This document shows, in pieces, positions 28,645 through 37,944 of a stretch of 64,000 nucleotides of DNA. The notes below the pieces were generated by a model that did not search any database, was not told where the DNA came from, and was given only the letters and a program-made list of their open reading frames with translations. The stretch is from an uncultured Clostridia bacterium. GTDB taxonomy: Bacteria > Bacillota > Clostridia > Christensenellales > Borkfalkiaceae. Within the stretch, counting starts at the first letter, position 1, and each line of letters opens with the position of its first letter. The translations under genes and the position numbers were made by a program. The stretch is from the NCBI GenBank assembly GCA_947589085.1, contig CANPZD010000001.1:62001-126000 (forward strand). Reading direction: 5' to 3'.

Positions 28645-31578
28645 ATGGGATTGATTTCTTTTTTGAAAAACAGCGACGGAAGGAAGAGCCTGAAGAAGCT
28701 GGATAAAATGGCAGACAAAGTAGAGGCGCTGGAACCGAAATATCAGCAGATGAGCGACGCGGAACTCCGGTCGCAGACACAGGTTCTCAAAGACCGTCTC
28801 AAAAACGGGGAAACGCTCGACGATATTTTGTACGATGCGTTTGCCGCGCTTCGGGAAGCGAGCTGGCGCGTTCTCGGAATGAAGCATTTCCGCGTGCAGA
28901 TCATCGGCGGTATCTGCCTCTTTCAGGGGCGCATCGCCGAAATGAAGACGGGCGAAGGAAAAACGCTCGTCGCCACGCTGCCCGCCTATCTCGAAGCGCT
29001 CGGCGGACAAGGCGTGCACATCGTCACGGTCAACGATTATCTCGCCCGCCGCGACGCGGAGTGGATGGGAAAGGTCCATAAGTTCATGGGACTGACCGTC
29101 GGCGTCGTCGTGCCGGGCATGGAGGACGCCGATAAGCGGGCGGCCTATCAGTGCGATATCACGTACGGAACGAACAACGAATTCGGGTTCGACTATCTTC
29201 GCGACAATCTCAAACCCGATCTTCGCCTCATGGTACAGCGCGACCTCAACTTTGCCATCGTCGACGAGGTCGACTCCATTCTCATCGATGAAGCGAGAAC
29301 GCCGCTCATCATTTCCGGCAGGGGGGAGCAGTCGTCCGATCTCTATGAGCGAGTGGATAAATTCGTCCGTACGCTCACCGGCGGCTTCGACGACGATCTC
29401 AAAGACGCCGAAAACGAGGAGCGCAAAAAGAAAGATAAGATCGGCGGCGAGCGCAAACTTGCCCTTGCCGAAGCGCGCGAGTGGGATTACGTGATCGAGC
29501 GGAAGGATAAGCAGGTCCATCTCACCGAATTCGGCGCAGAGAAGGCGGAAAAATATTTCAACATCGAAAACGTTGCGGACGTCGCCAATTCCTCTCTGAA
29601 TCACCACATTCAGCAGGCGCTCAAAGCGCATAAACTTTTCCATCTCAACGAGGAATACATCATCAACGACGGCGAGATCATCATCGTCGACGAATTTACG
29701 GGCCGTCTCATGATCGGCCGGAGATATTCCGACGGACTTCATCAGGCGATCGAAGCCAAGGAAGGCGTGAAGATCCGCGAAGAAAACAAGACCTACGCGA
29801 CGATCACGTTCCAGAATTATTTCCGTCTCTATAAAAAGCTCTCGGGCATGACGGGTACCGCCAAGACGGAAGAAGGCGAATTCCGCACGATCTATTCTCT
29901 TGACGTCGTCGAGATCCCCACCAACCGCCCCGTGATCCGGCATGACTATCACGACAGGGTCTATTCCACCGAGGAGGGGAAAAAGAAGGCGATCGTCCGC
30001 GATATCGTGGAGCGGCACGAAAAGGGACAGCCCATTCTGGTCGGTACCGTTTCCGTGGAAAAATCCGAGGAAATTTCCCGTCTGCTGCGCAGAAACGGCA
30101 TACAGCACAACATTCTGAACGCAAAGAACCACGAACGCGAAGCGGAGATCGTGGCGCAGGCGGGCAGATTCGGCGCCGTCACCATCTCGACGAACATGGC
30201 CGGCCGCGGCACGGATATTCTTCTCGGCGGCAATCCCGAGTATCTTGCAAAGAAACGTCTCCGCGAAGAGGGCGTCGAACACGAAATGATCGAGCTTGCC
30301 ACGAGCTATGCCGATGTGGACGAAGAGGCGCTTGCCGTCCGCGAGCGCTATCAGAAGCTGTTTGCCGAATATAAGGCAAAGACGGACGAAGAAAAGCAGA
30401 AAGTCATCGAGGCGGGCGGTCTGTGCATCATCGGCACCGAGCGGCACGAGAGCCGCCGCATCGACAATCAGCTGCGCGGCCGTTCCGGCCGTCAGGGCGA
30501 TCCGGGCGACTCGATCTTTTTCCTCTCTCTCGAAGACGATCTCATGAAGCGCTTCGGCGGCGAACGCATGAAGGCGATCTATGAGCGCAGCAAGATGGAA
30601 GAGGACGAGTGTCTGGAAAGCAAAATTCTTTCCCATCTCATCGAATATGCGCAGAAGCAGATCGAGGGCAGGAACTTTGCCATCCGCAAAAACGTCCTTC
30701 AATACGACGACGTCATGAACAAGCAGCGCATGACCATTTATTCCGAGCGCATGAAAGTCCTCAAGGGAGAAGATGTGCATCAGCAGGTTTTGAAGTACAT
30801 TCCCGACTATGTCGCCGGCGTGATCCGCAGCGCGGTCAACATCGAAGATATGCCCGAAAAGTGGAGCGAAGAGGACCTTAACAAAGCATTGGAAAACGGT
30901 CTTTTGCCCGAGGGTACGAACTATGTGACGCGGGAAAGGCTGGAAAAGTGGGATTACGAAGTCGCGTTGCAGCGCATCACGAAAAAGGTCGAGGAGGCCT
31001 ACGAAAAGAAGATCTCCGATTTGCGCGACGCCGTTCTGGAAAGCAATCCGAACGCCAACTTCGATTTCGGCGGCGTGGAGCGCAATGTTCTGCTTCGATT
31101 CGTCGACCGCGAATGGATCGATCATATCGACGCGATGGATCAACTCCGCAAGGGGATCGGGCTGCGTGCGACCGGCCAGATCGATCCCATCATTGCCTAT
31201 AAACAGGAAGGATTCGCCATGTTCGACGAAATGGTCGAACGCATTCAGAGCCGCACCATCGAAATGCTTCTGAAAGCGAAGATCGAACCGCCGCAGCGCC
31301 GTCCCGCCGCGCCCGTGCCGCGCATTTATCCGTCTATGCCGGCTCCCGCGCCGCGTCCTTCGCAGGAACCGGCTCCCGCGCCGAACGTGCGCCCCGAAGA
31401 AATGCCGATCTCCGGCGTCGCCGCGCCCGCGCAGGTGGACGTGAACGCCCTGAAAACGAGTGGAAACGAAAAGTTCAATCCCGCGACGATGAAGAAGGCA
31501 AAGAAACCGGGTCCCAACGATCCCTGCCCCTGCGGGAGCGGACTCAAATATAAAAAATGCCACGGGAAACCGTTCTGA
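28645..31578 (+). CDS. secA: Preprotein translocase subunit SecA
   Basis: MKTGEGKTLVATLPAYL, NMAGRGTDILLGGN, C-terminal CPCGSGLKYKKCHG SEC-C motif. Confidence 0.98.
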   Translation: MGLISFLKNSDGRKSLKKLDKMADKVEALEPKYQQMSDAELRSQTQVLKDRLKNGETLDDILYDAFAALREASWRVLGMKHFRVQIIGGICLFQGRIAEMKTGEGKTLVATLPAYLEALGGQGVHIVTVNDYLARRDAEWMGKVHKFMGLTVGVVVPGMEDADKRAAYQCDITYGTNNEFGFDYLRDNLKPDLRLMVQRDLNFAIVDEVDSILIDEARTPLIISGRGEQSSDLYERVDKFVRTLTGGFDDDLKDAENEERKKKDKIGGERKLALAEAREWDYVIERKDKQVHLTEFGAEKAEKYFNIENVADVANSSLNHHIQQALKAHKLFHLNEEYIINDGEIIIVDEFTGRLMIGRRYSDGLHQAIEAKEGVKIREENKTYATITFQNYFRLYKKLSGMTGTAKTEEGEFRTIYSLDVVEIPTNRPVIRHDYHDRVYSTEEGKKKAIVRDIVERHEKGQPILVGTVSVEKSEEISRLLRRNGIQHNILNAKNHEREAEIVAQAGRFGAVTISTNMAGRGTDILLGGNPEYLAKKRLREEGVEHEMIELATSYADVDEEALAVRERYQKLFAEYKAKTDEEKQKVIEAGGLCIIGTERHESRRIDNQLRGRSGRQGDPGDSIFFLSLEDDLMKRFGGERMKAIYERSKMEEDECLESKILSHLIEYAQKQIEGRNFAIRKNVLQYDDVMNKQRMTIYSERMKVLKGEDVHQQVLKYIPDYVAGVIRSAVNIEDMPEKWSEEDLNKALENGLLPEGTNYVTRERLEKWDYEVALQRITKKVEEAYEKKISDLRDAVLESNPNANFDFGGVERNVLLRFVDREWIDHIDAMDQLRKGIGLRATGQIDPIIAYKQEGFAMFDEMVERIQSRTIEMLLKAKIEPPQRRPAAPVPRIYPSMPAPAPRPSQEPAPAPNVRPEEMPISGVAAPAQVDVNALKTSGNEKFNPATMKKAKKPGPNDPCPCGSGLKYKKCHGKPF

Positions 31579-31620
31579 TCCGTCAGCGAAGCGGAAATAA
31601 AGACGCAAAAAAATCAGATT

Positions 31621-32718
31621 ATGTTCAAAGCAGACGATTACAGACTTAAAATCAAAACGCTCGAGGAAACATTGGGCGAAGCGAAATATGCGCTCGATAT
31701 CGATCGCCGCTATGAGGAACTCAAGCGATTGAAAGCCGAACAGGAAGATCCCGCCGTGTGGCAGGATCTGGAACGCTCGGCGAAGATCGGGCGGGAGATC
31801 TCCTCCAACGAGGCAAAGATCGCTTCCTATGAAAAATGCAGAAAGGCGCTCGACGACGCCGACGAGATCATCGATCTCATCGAGGAAACGGAGGAAGAGG
31901 ATCTCATTCCCGAGCTTGAACGCATGATGCGCGTCGCGGAGGACGACATCGAGGAGATGCGCGTGCGCGCGCTTTTGCGCGGGAAATACGATTCTTCCAA
32001 CGCGCTCCTTTCCATCCATGCGGGCGCGGGCGGCACGGAGGCCTGCGATTGGGTTTCGATGCTCTACCGCATGTATTGCCGCTATGCCGAAATGAACGGC
32101 TATAAGACCACCGAGATCGACCGCCTTCCCGGGGATTCGGCGGGACTGAAATCCGTCGACTTCAAGGTGGAGGGGGAGAACGCCTACGGCTATCTGAAAG
32201 CGGAGATCGGCGTTCACCGTCTCGTGCGCATTTCGCCGTTTGACGCAAATAAGCGCCGTCAGACGTCCTTTGCTTCGGTCGAAGTGATGCCGGAAGTCGA
32301 CGACGACGCGGAAGTGGAGATCAAAGACGAGGATATCCGCATCGATGTGTACCGTTCTTCGGGCGCGGGCGGACAGAAGGTCAATAAAACCGAGACGGCG
32401 ATCCGCATCACGCATTTTCCGACGGGCATCGTCGTGACCTGCCAGAACGAACGCAGTCAGCTTCAGAATAAAGAAATGGCGTTCAAATATCTGCGCAGCA
32501 AGCTGATCGAAAAACAGATCGAACAGCGCATGGCGCAGGAAGCCGCGCTCAAAGGCGAGACGAAAAAGATAGAATGGGGTTCGCAAATCCGTTCCTACGT
32601 ATTCTGTCCTTATACCATGGTGAAGGATCACCGCACGGGCTATGAAGTCGGCGACGTGCAGTCCGTCATGGACGGCAACATTCAGGGTTTCATCATCGAT
32701 TATCTCAAAAAATCCTGA
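31621..32718 (+). CDS. prfB: Peptide chain release factor 2, no programmed frameshift
   Basis: SIHAGAGGTEACDWVSMLYRMY, SSGAGGQKVNKTETAIRITHFPTGIVVTCQNERSQ; one continuous frame. Confidence 0.93.
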   Translation: MFKADDYRLKIKTLEETLGEAKYALDIDRRYEELKRLKAEQEDPAVWQDLERSAKIGREISSNEAKIASYEKCRKALDDADEIIDLIEETEEEDLIPELERMMRVAEDDIEEMRVRALLRGKYDSSNALLSIHAGAGGTEACDWVSMLYRMYCRYAEMNGYKTTEIDRLPGDSAGLKSVDFKVEGENAYGYLKAEIGVHRLVRISPFDANKRRQTSFASVEVMPEVDDDAEVEIKDEDIRIDVYRSSGAGGQKVNKTETAIRITHFPTGIVVTCQNERSQLQNKEMAFKYLRSKLIEKQIEQRMAQEAALKGETKKIEWGSQIRSYVFCPYTMVKDHRTGYEVGDVQSVMDGNIQGFIIDYLKKS

Positions 32719-32730
32719 TCGGAAAGTGCA

Positions 32731-33744
32731 ATGATAAAGAACAATCCCGTTATTCTCGGAATCGAATCGTCATGCGACGAAACGGCGGCGGCGGTCATTC
32801 GCGGCCGCACTCTTTTGTCCGACGAAATCATCTCCTCCGCGGCCGTGCAGGCAAAGTACGGCGGCGTGGTGCCCGAGATCGCCTCGCGCGCGCATACGGA
32901 CGCCATCGGAAACGCGGTCAAGCGCGCTTTGGATTCGGCCGGCGTTCGGAAAGAGGAGCTTGACGCCGTCGCGGTCACTTACGGCGCGGGACTGTTGGGC
33001 GCGCTGCTCGTGGGACTTACCTATGCGAAAGGCCTTGCATACAGCCTCGATCTTCCGCTGATCGGTGTCAATCATATCCGGGGGCATCTTGCCGCGGCAT
33101 ATCTCGAGGATGAGACGCTGCGCCCGCCCTTTATCACGCTGCTCGCCAGCGGCGGACATACCGCCGTGATTTATACAAAAACGGAGACGCAATTCGAAAT
33201 CCTCGGAGGAACATTGGACGACGCCGCGGGGGAAGCGTTCGATAAAGTTGCGCGCATTCTCGGATTGCCCTATCCCGGAGGACCGCACGTCGAGGCGCTC
33301 GCAAGCGCCGGAAGCAATGCGATCGCCATGCCGAAAATGCTCAAAGGACAGGGCGGGTTCGATTTTTCATACAGCGGCTTAAAGACGTACGTCATCAATT
33401 ATGTCCATACCATGTCGCAGAAAGGGTGCACATGGAGCAAGGCGGATCTTGCCTGTTCGTTCCAACACGCGGCGCTCGACATTCTTGTGGAAAAGACGGT
33501 CGAAGGCGCTCTCGTAAAACATTGCAAAACCGTCACCGCAGGCGGCGGAGTGATCGCGAACGGATATCTGCGCGCGGCACTGACTTCGGCATGCAGGGAA
33601 AAGGGACTGAACCTCGTGCTTCCCGCAAGATCGCGGTGTACGGATAACGCCGCCATGATCGCTGCGGAGGGGCTTATCCAATACAGAGCGGGAAATTTTT
33701 CGCCGCTGACTTTGAATGCGGCCGCAAGCATTCCGCTTCGCTGA
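32731..33744 (+). CDS. tsaD: tRNA N6-adenosine threonylcarbamoyltransferase
   Basis: NPVILGIESSCDETAAAVI, GVNHIRGHLAAA, PALLVSGGHT-like FITLLASGGHTAVI. Confidence 0.97.
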   Translation: MIKNNPVILGIESSCDETAAAVIRGRTLLSDEIISSAAVQAKYGGVVPEIASRAHTDAIGNAVKRALDSAGVRKEELDAVAVTYGAGLLGALLVGLTYAKGLAYSLDLPLIGVNHIRGHLAAAYLEDETLRPPFITLLASGGHTAVIYTKTETQFEILGGTLDDAAGEAFDKVARILGLPYPGGPHVEALASAGSNAIAMPKMLKGQGGFDFSYSGLKTYVINYVHTMSQKGCTWSKADLACSFQHAALDILVEKTVEGALVKHCKTVTAGGGVIANGYLRAALTSACREKGLNLVLPARSRCTDNAAMIAAEGLIQYRAGNFSPLTLNAAASIPLR

Positions 33745-33803
33745 TCGCTCTTACATATTTCCCGTCCGAATGCAGACACTACATTCGGACTTTCTTTTAT
33801 TCT

Positions 33804-34796
33804 ATGGGAAATCAGACGATCTATTTCAAAAAAAAGCCGCGCATCGTCGCAACGAGCACGATCGCGGGGCCGAAGGAATGCCAGGGGATCATCGGCAGAT
33901 ATGTGGAGACGGCGCTTTCCGATGACATGTACGGCGAGAGCACCTTTGAAAAGGCCGAATGCAAAATGCTCTCTAAGGTCATTCACGGCGCCATCTCGAA
34001 CGCGGGTCTGCAGCGCGACGACGTGGATATGATCGTTTCGGGCGATTTGCTCAATCAGATCATTTCGGCAAGTTTTGCCGCCCGCGACTTTTCGGTCCCT
34101 TTTTTGGGAGTATACGGCGCATGTTCCACGATGGCGGAATCGCTCGCCGTCGCCGCGGCTTTTGTGGACGGCGGATTCTGCCGTAGGGTTGTTGCGGCCA
34201 CGGGCAGTCATTTTGCCTCCGCGGAGCGGCAGTACCGCTATCCTCTGGAACTCGGCTGTACGCGTCCTCCGCAGGCGCAATGGACGGTCACAGCTGCCGG
34301 CGGCGCGCTCGTCGCGGGCGAGGGCGACGGCGTGAAGATCACCTCGGCAACGCTCGGCAAGGTGGTGGATTTCGGCGTGACGGACGTCAACAACATGGGG
34401 GCCGCCATGGCCCCTGCCGCATGCGATACCATTCTTGCGCATTTCCGCGGCACGAAAGAGGATCTCGAAGCGTACGATTTGATCGTAACGGGGGATCTGG
34501 GCGCCTTGGGTAGCCGGATCCTGAAGGATCTCACATGGGAGAAAGGATTGGATATTTCCGCCAACCATGTGGATTGCGGCGAAATCATCTACAATGTGAT
34601 CGAAGACGAATTTCAGGGCGGAAGCGGCGCCGGCTGTTCGGCCGTCGTGCTCAATTCCTATCTCTATTCCAAGATGATGTCGGGCGCGTTCAAAAGGATT
34701 TTGTTTGTGGCGACCGGGGCGCTGCTCTCCACCGTTTCTTCGGGGCAGGGCGAGAGCATTCCCTGCATCGCGCATGCGGTCACGCTGGAACGGTGA
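33804..34796 (+). CDS. spoVAD: Stage V sporulation protein AD
   Basis: MGNQTIYFKKKPRIVATSTIAGPKE, GVYGACSTMAESLA, GCTRPPQAQWTVTAAGG. Confidence 0.96.
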   Translation: MGNQTIYFKKKPRIVATSTIAGPKECQGIIGRYVETALSDDMYGESTFEKAECKMLSKVIHGAISNAGLQRDDVDMIVSGDLLNQIISASFAARDFSVPFLGVYGACSTMAESLAVAAAFVDGGFCRRVVAATGSHFASAERQYRYPLELGCTRPPQAQWTVTAAGGALVAGEGDGVKITSATLGKVVDFGVTDVNNMGAAMAPAACDTILAHFRGTKEDLEAYDLIVTGDLGALGSRILKDLTWEKGLDISANHVDCGEIIYNVIEDEFQGGSGAGCSAVVLNSYLYSKMMSGAFKRILFVATGALLSTVSSGQGESIPCIAHAVTLER

Positions 34797-34829
34797 CTGT
34801 TCTTTCCCGGGATTTCCGGATTACATACT

Positions 34830-35207
34830 ATGGAATTTCTCGAAATCGTATATATGTTCGTCAAAGCGTTTGCGGTCGGCGGACTCATCTGCGTGATCGC
34901 ACAGGTGATCATCAATTTTACCGAACTTACCGCGGGCAAGATCCTCGTGATGTTCATGTTGGCGGGCGTTGCGCTCACGGCGCTCGGCCTGTATCAGCCG
35001 CTTGTGAATTTTGCCGGGGCGGGCGCCACCGTTCCTATTTCGGGATTCGGCTATCTTCTTGCCAACGGCGCGATGAAAGGGGCGCAGAAGGGGTTGTTCC
35101 AAGCGCTCACCGGTCCGCTTGCCGCGGCGAGCGCGGGCGTATCGGCGGCGGTCGTATTTTCCTTTATCATGGCGCTGATTTTCAAATCGCATACCAAGTA
35201 TAATTAG
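34830..35207 (+). CDS. spoVAE: Stage V sporulation protein AE
   Basis: FVKAFAVGGLICVIAQVIINFTELT, VPISGFGYLLANGAMKG. Confidence 0.93.
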   Translation: MEFLEIVYMFVKAFAVGGLICVIAQVIINFTELTAGKILVMFMLAGVALTALGLYQPLVNFAGAGATVPISGFGYLLANGAMKGAQKGLFQALTGPLAAASAGVSAAVVFSFIMALIFKSHTKYN

Positions 35208-35309
35208 TTTATTTTTTTCGGGGAAAAGTATATTTTCAGGCTCAAAAACATAGGATATAGGCGGAAATTTGTCAACAAATTGCGGTTTATGCGCGTATAC
35301 AATTCATTT

Positions 35310-35459
35310 GTATACACAGTCATGCAAAAAAAGTTGAAAAAAGTTATCCACATTTTTTCCACAATTTGCCCGCGGAAATCCACCATTCGACAAAAAAACT
35401 TATGTTTGTGTAAAAAATTGAATGCATGTTATCCACAAAATGAAAATTTCTGTGGATAT
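35310..35459. promoter_or_regulatory. Cluster of DnaA-box-like 9-mers
   Basis: Perfect TTATCCACA at 35344-35352 and 35429-35437; one-mismatch forms at 35355-35363 (TTTTCCACA), 35451-35459 (ATATCCACA, minus) and 35310-35318 (GTATACACA). Confidence 0.6.
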
Positions 35460-35481
35460 TTATTTTTGCATGCGAAAACCG

Positions 35482-35510
35482 TTGACAAAAATTTCCGGAA
35501 AGGATATAAT
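35482..35510 (+). promoter_or_regulatory. Promoter of tRNA-Arg
   Basis: TTGACA-N17-TATAAT. Confidence 0.85.
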
Positions 35511-35534
35511 AGCGTGGTATTCGAAATCAAATAT

Positions 35535-35611
35535 GCGCCGTTAGCTCAATTGGATAGAGCGTTGGTCTACGGAACCAAAGGCTAGGGATTCGAGTTCCTT
35601 ACGGCGCACCA
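35535..35611 (+). tRNA. tRNA-Arg (ACG)
   Basis: GCGCCGTTAGCTCAATTGGATAGAGCGTTGGTCTACGGAACCAAAGGCTAGGGATTCGAGTTCCTTACGGCGCACCA; anticodon ACG; encoded CCA. Confidence 0.95.
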
Positions 35612-35652
35612 AAAAGAGAGAAGGCAACATGCCTTCTCTCTTTTTGGTGCGC
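35605..35652 (+). terminator. Long perfect hairpin after tRNA-Arg that includes its 3' CCA end
   Basis: gcgcaccaaaaagagagaaggca-aca-tgccttctctctttttggtgcgc, 23-bp stem. Confidence 0.75.
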
Positions 35653-35797
35653 GCCGCAAGGGGATTCGTCCCGCCGCGCTTCGATTGTGCGACTAAGGCG
35701 GCACGAGCGCGGAGCGCGAAGTAGTTCCTTTAAGAAACGAGAAGCAAAAAAATAAATATGCGCCGCAAGGGGATTTGTTCCGCCGCGCTTTGATTGC
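35647..35797. repeat. Two copies of a ~38-bp repeat flanking the GCGGCACGAGCGCGGAGCGCGAAGTAG element
   Basis: gcgccgcaaggggattcgtcccgccgcgcttcgattg (about 35650-35687) and gcgccgcaaggggatttgttccgccgcgctttgattg (about 35760-35796); element at 35697-35724. Confidence 0.75.
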
Positions 35798-35929
35798 AAA
35801 TACACAGACGCTTTCGGCGTTTCCCTATTTTGGCAGAACAATTTACTTGCCATAGCGCCGCAATTATGATATAATGTAACAAAATATTTACAGAGAGCGG
35901 GATCGCATTTTCGGTCGAAGGAGAAACGC

Positions 35930-37015
35930 ATGGCGGAGGATAAGAATATAGAACAATTCGGCGAGCAGCTGCAGAGCATATTTGCGCAGATCCGCCGCGA
36001 CGTCATCGGACAGCATGAGGTCGTGGAGGGAACGGTCATCGCGATGATCGCGGGCGGAAACGTGCTTTTGGAGGGGGTTCCCGGCGTCGGAAAAACGCGG
36101 CTCGTGCGTTCGCTCGGCAGAGTTTTCGATCTGCCGTTTTCGAGGATCCAATTCACGCCCGATCTGATGCCCGCGGACGTCACGGGGACGAATATCATCG
36201 TCACGGACGAGCGGGGAAATTCTTCGTTCCGTTTTGAGGAGGGGCCGATCTTTTCGAATATCATCCTCGCGGATGAGATCAACCGTGCAACGCCGAAAAC
36301 GCAGTCGGCGCTGCTCGAGGCAATGCAGGAGCACAAAGTGACGGTCATGGGCGTTTCCCGAAAGCTGTACGAGCCGTTCTTCGTGCTGGCGACGCAGAAT
36401 CCGATCGAGCAGGACGGGACGTATCCGCTTCCCGAAGCCCAGCTCGACCGTTTCATGTTCAAGCTTCTCGTCCCGAGTCCCGAGCCGGAGGAGTTGAAGG
36501 ACATCATCACAATGACGCAAAGAACGATGGAAGAGGTCGCGGATAAGGTTTGCACGGGGGAGCGGCTTCTCGAAATGCGCAGAACGGCCAACGCGATTCT
36601 CGTTTCAGACAGCGTTCTGGACTACACGGCAACGCTGTGCGCTGCGACGCATCCCGAAAGCAAATATGCGTCGGCGGCGGCAAAAAAATATCTTCGTTTC
36701 GGCGCAAGTCCGCGTGCGGGGCAGGCGCTTATCTCCGCCGGGAAGGTGCTTGCGCTCATGAACGGCAGATACAACGTCGCATACAGCGATATCAACAAAC
36801 TCGCATATCCCGTGCTGCGGCACAGGATCAAGCTGAATTTCGAAGCGCTCTCCGGGCATATCACGCCCGACGAGGTGATCGCGATGATCCTGGAAGAGGC
36901 GGAAAGGGCGAGCGCGGGCGGAAGAGCGGAACGTGAGGCGCAGCCGAACGGGCCGTCCGCCCCGGGTGCGGGGGAAGAAAAGAAAAAGAGGGGCCTGTTC
37001 GGGAGAAATAAATGA
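35930..37015 (+). CDS. MoxR-family AAA ATPase
   Basis: NVLLEGVPGVGKTRLVRSL, ILADEINRATPKTQSALLEAMQE, LATQNPIEQDGTYPLPEAQLDRF. Confidence 0.96.
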   Translation: MAEDKNIEQFGEQLQSIFAQIRRDVIGQHEVVEGTVIAMIAGGNVLLEGVPGVGKTRLVRSLGRVFDLPFSRIQFTPDLMPADVTGTNIIVTDERGNSSFRFEEGPIFSNIILADEINRATPKTQSALLEAMQEHKVTVMGVSRKLYEPFFVLATQNPIEQDGTYPLPEAQLDRFMFKLLVPSPEPEELKDIITMTQRTMEEVADKVCTGERLLEMRRTANAILVSDSVLDYTATLCAATHPESKYASAAAKKYLRFGASPRAGQALISAGKVLALMNGRYNVAYSDINKLAYPVLRHRIKLNFEALSGHITPDEVIAMILEEAERASAGGRAEREAQPNGPSAPGAGEEKKKRGLFGRNK

Positions 37016-37908
37016 AGATATCGTTTTTGAGCGATGAATTTTTCGAACGTCTCGAAACGCTTTCCCTCAACCTGAAATCGGATCTCACGGGGTATTACGG
37101 CGGCAAGCATCTGATAAAGAAATACGGCCAGACGATCGAATTCGCCGATTATCGGAAATACGAGCTTGGAGACGACATCCGGCGCATCGATTGGAATCTG
37201 TATGGGCGGCTCAGAAAATATTTCCTGAAACTGTACACCGACGAAAGGCAGATGCACGTGCGCATCCTGCTCGATGGTTCCGCTTCGATGGGACTTTCCC
37301 CCAAAAAGGCGGAATATGCGCTCGCATTTGCCGCGGCGCTCGGCTTTCTCGCCGTGCGGAACAACGACAAAGTTTCTTTCCATATTCTGAAAAACGGGAC
37401 GCCCGTCGATCCGTTCGGCCTCATTGTGGGCAAGAACGCCTTTTTCACCGCCGTCGGAGAACTCGGAAACATCGACTTCGGCGGGGAGGCCGGCCTTGCG
37501 GAAGCGATCCCGCGCATTCCCGACGAGGGTTCGAACGACGGTCTGTCCGTCCTGATCTCCGATTTTCTCAACGAGGACGAATGGCAGAGAGGGGTGGACT
37601 ATCTGCTCTTCAAAAAATGGCAGGTGCTTGTCTGCCAGATCCTCGGTCGCGAGGACGTTTCGCCCTCGTTCCACGGGAAGCTGGAACTTATGGACTGCGA
37701 GGGATACGGCCCGGGGGACGCGCGCAATGTAAACCTCCGCGTCAGCCGTCCCGTGCTCGAAAGTTACGAGAGGGAGCTTTCCGCCTATATTGCCGAACTC
37801 GGGCAGATCTGCGCTTCGAAAGGCGCGGCGTTTCTTTCCGTCGGGACGGATACGCCCATCGAGAAAGCGATCTTCCGCGATCTCGCAAACTACGACTTGA
37901 TCCGGTGA
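37012..37908 (+). CDS. DUF58 domain protein
   Basis: EFADYRKYELGDDIRRIDWNLYGRLRKYFLKLYTDERQMHVRILLDGSASM. Confidence 0.95.
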   Translation: MKISFLSDEFFERLETLSLNLKSDLTGYYGGKHLIKKYGQTIEFADYRKYELGDDIRRIDWNLYGRLRKYFLKLYTDERQMHVRILLDGSASMGLSPKKAEYALAFAAALGFLAVRNNDKVSFHILKNGTPVDPFGLIVGKNAFFTAVGELGNIDFGGEAGLAEAIPRIPDEGSNDGLSVLISDFLNEDEWQRGVDYLLFKKWQVLVCQILGREDVSPSFHGKLELMDCEGYGPGDARNVNLRVSRPVLESYERELSAYIAELGQICASKGAAFLSVGTDTPIEKAIFRDLANYDLIR

Positions 37909-37944
37909 TTTCCGACCCCATTCCGCTATTTTAAGGAGAAAGGC

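Noticed and set aside
28327-32631. 1434-aa minus-strand ORF opposite secA/prfB
   Set aside because: Antisense to two unmistakable housekeeping genes; a GC-rich third-codon bias creates long open antisense frames.
35295-35460. Chromosomal oriC
   Set aside because: DnaA boxes are present, but dnaA/dnaN are absent and genes on both sides run in the same direction; kept only as a DnaA-box cluster.
35280-35585. 101-aa ORF ending APLAQLDRALVYGTKG
   Set aside because: Runs through the DnaA-box region into the tRNA-Arg gene; the terminal peptide is tRNA sequence.
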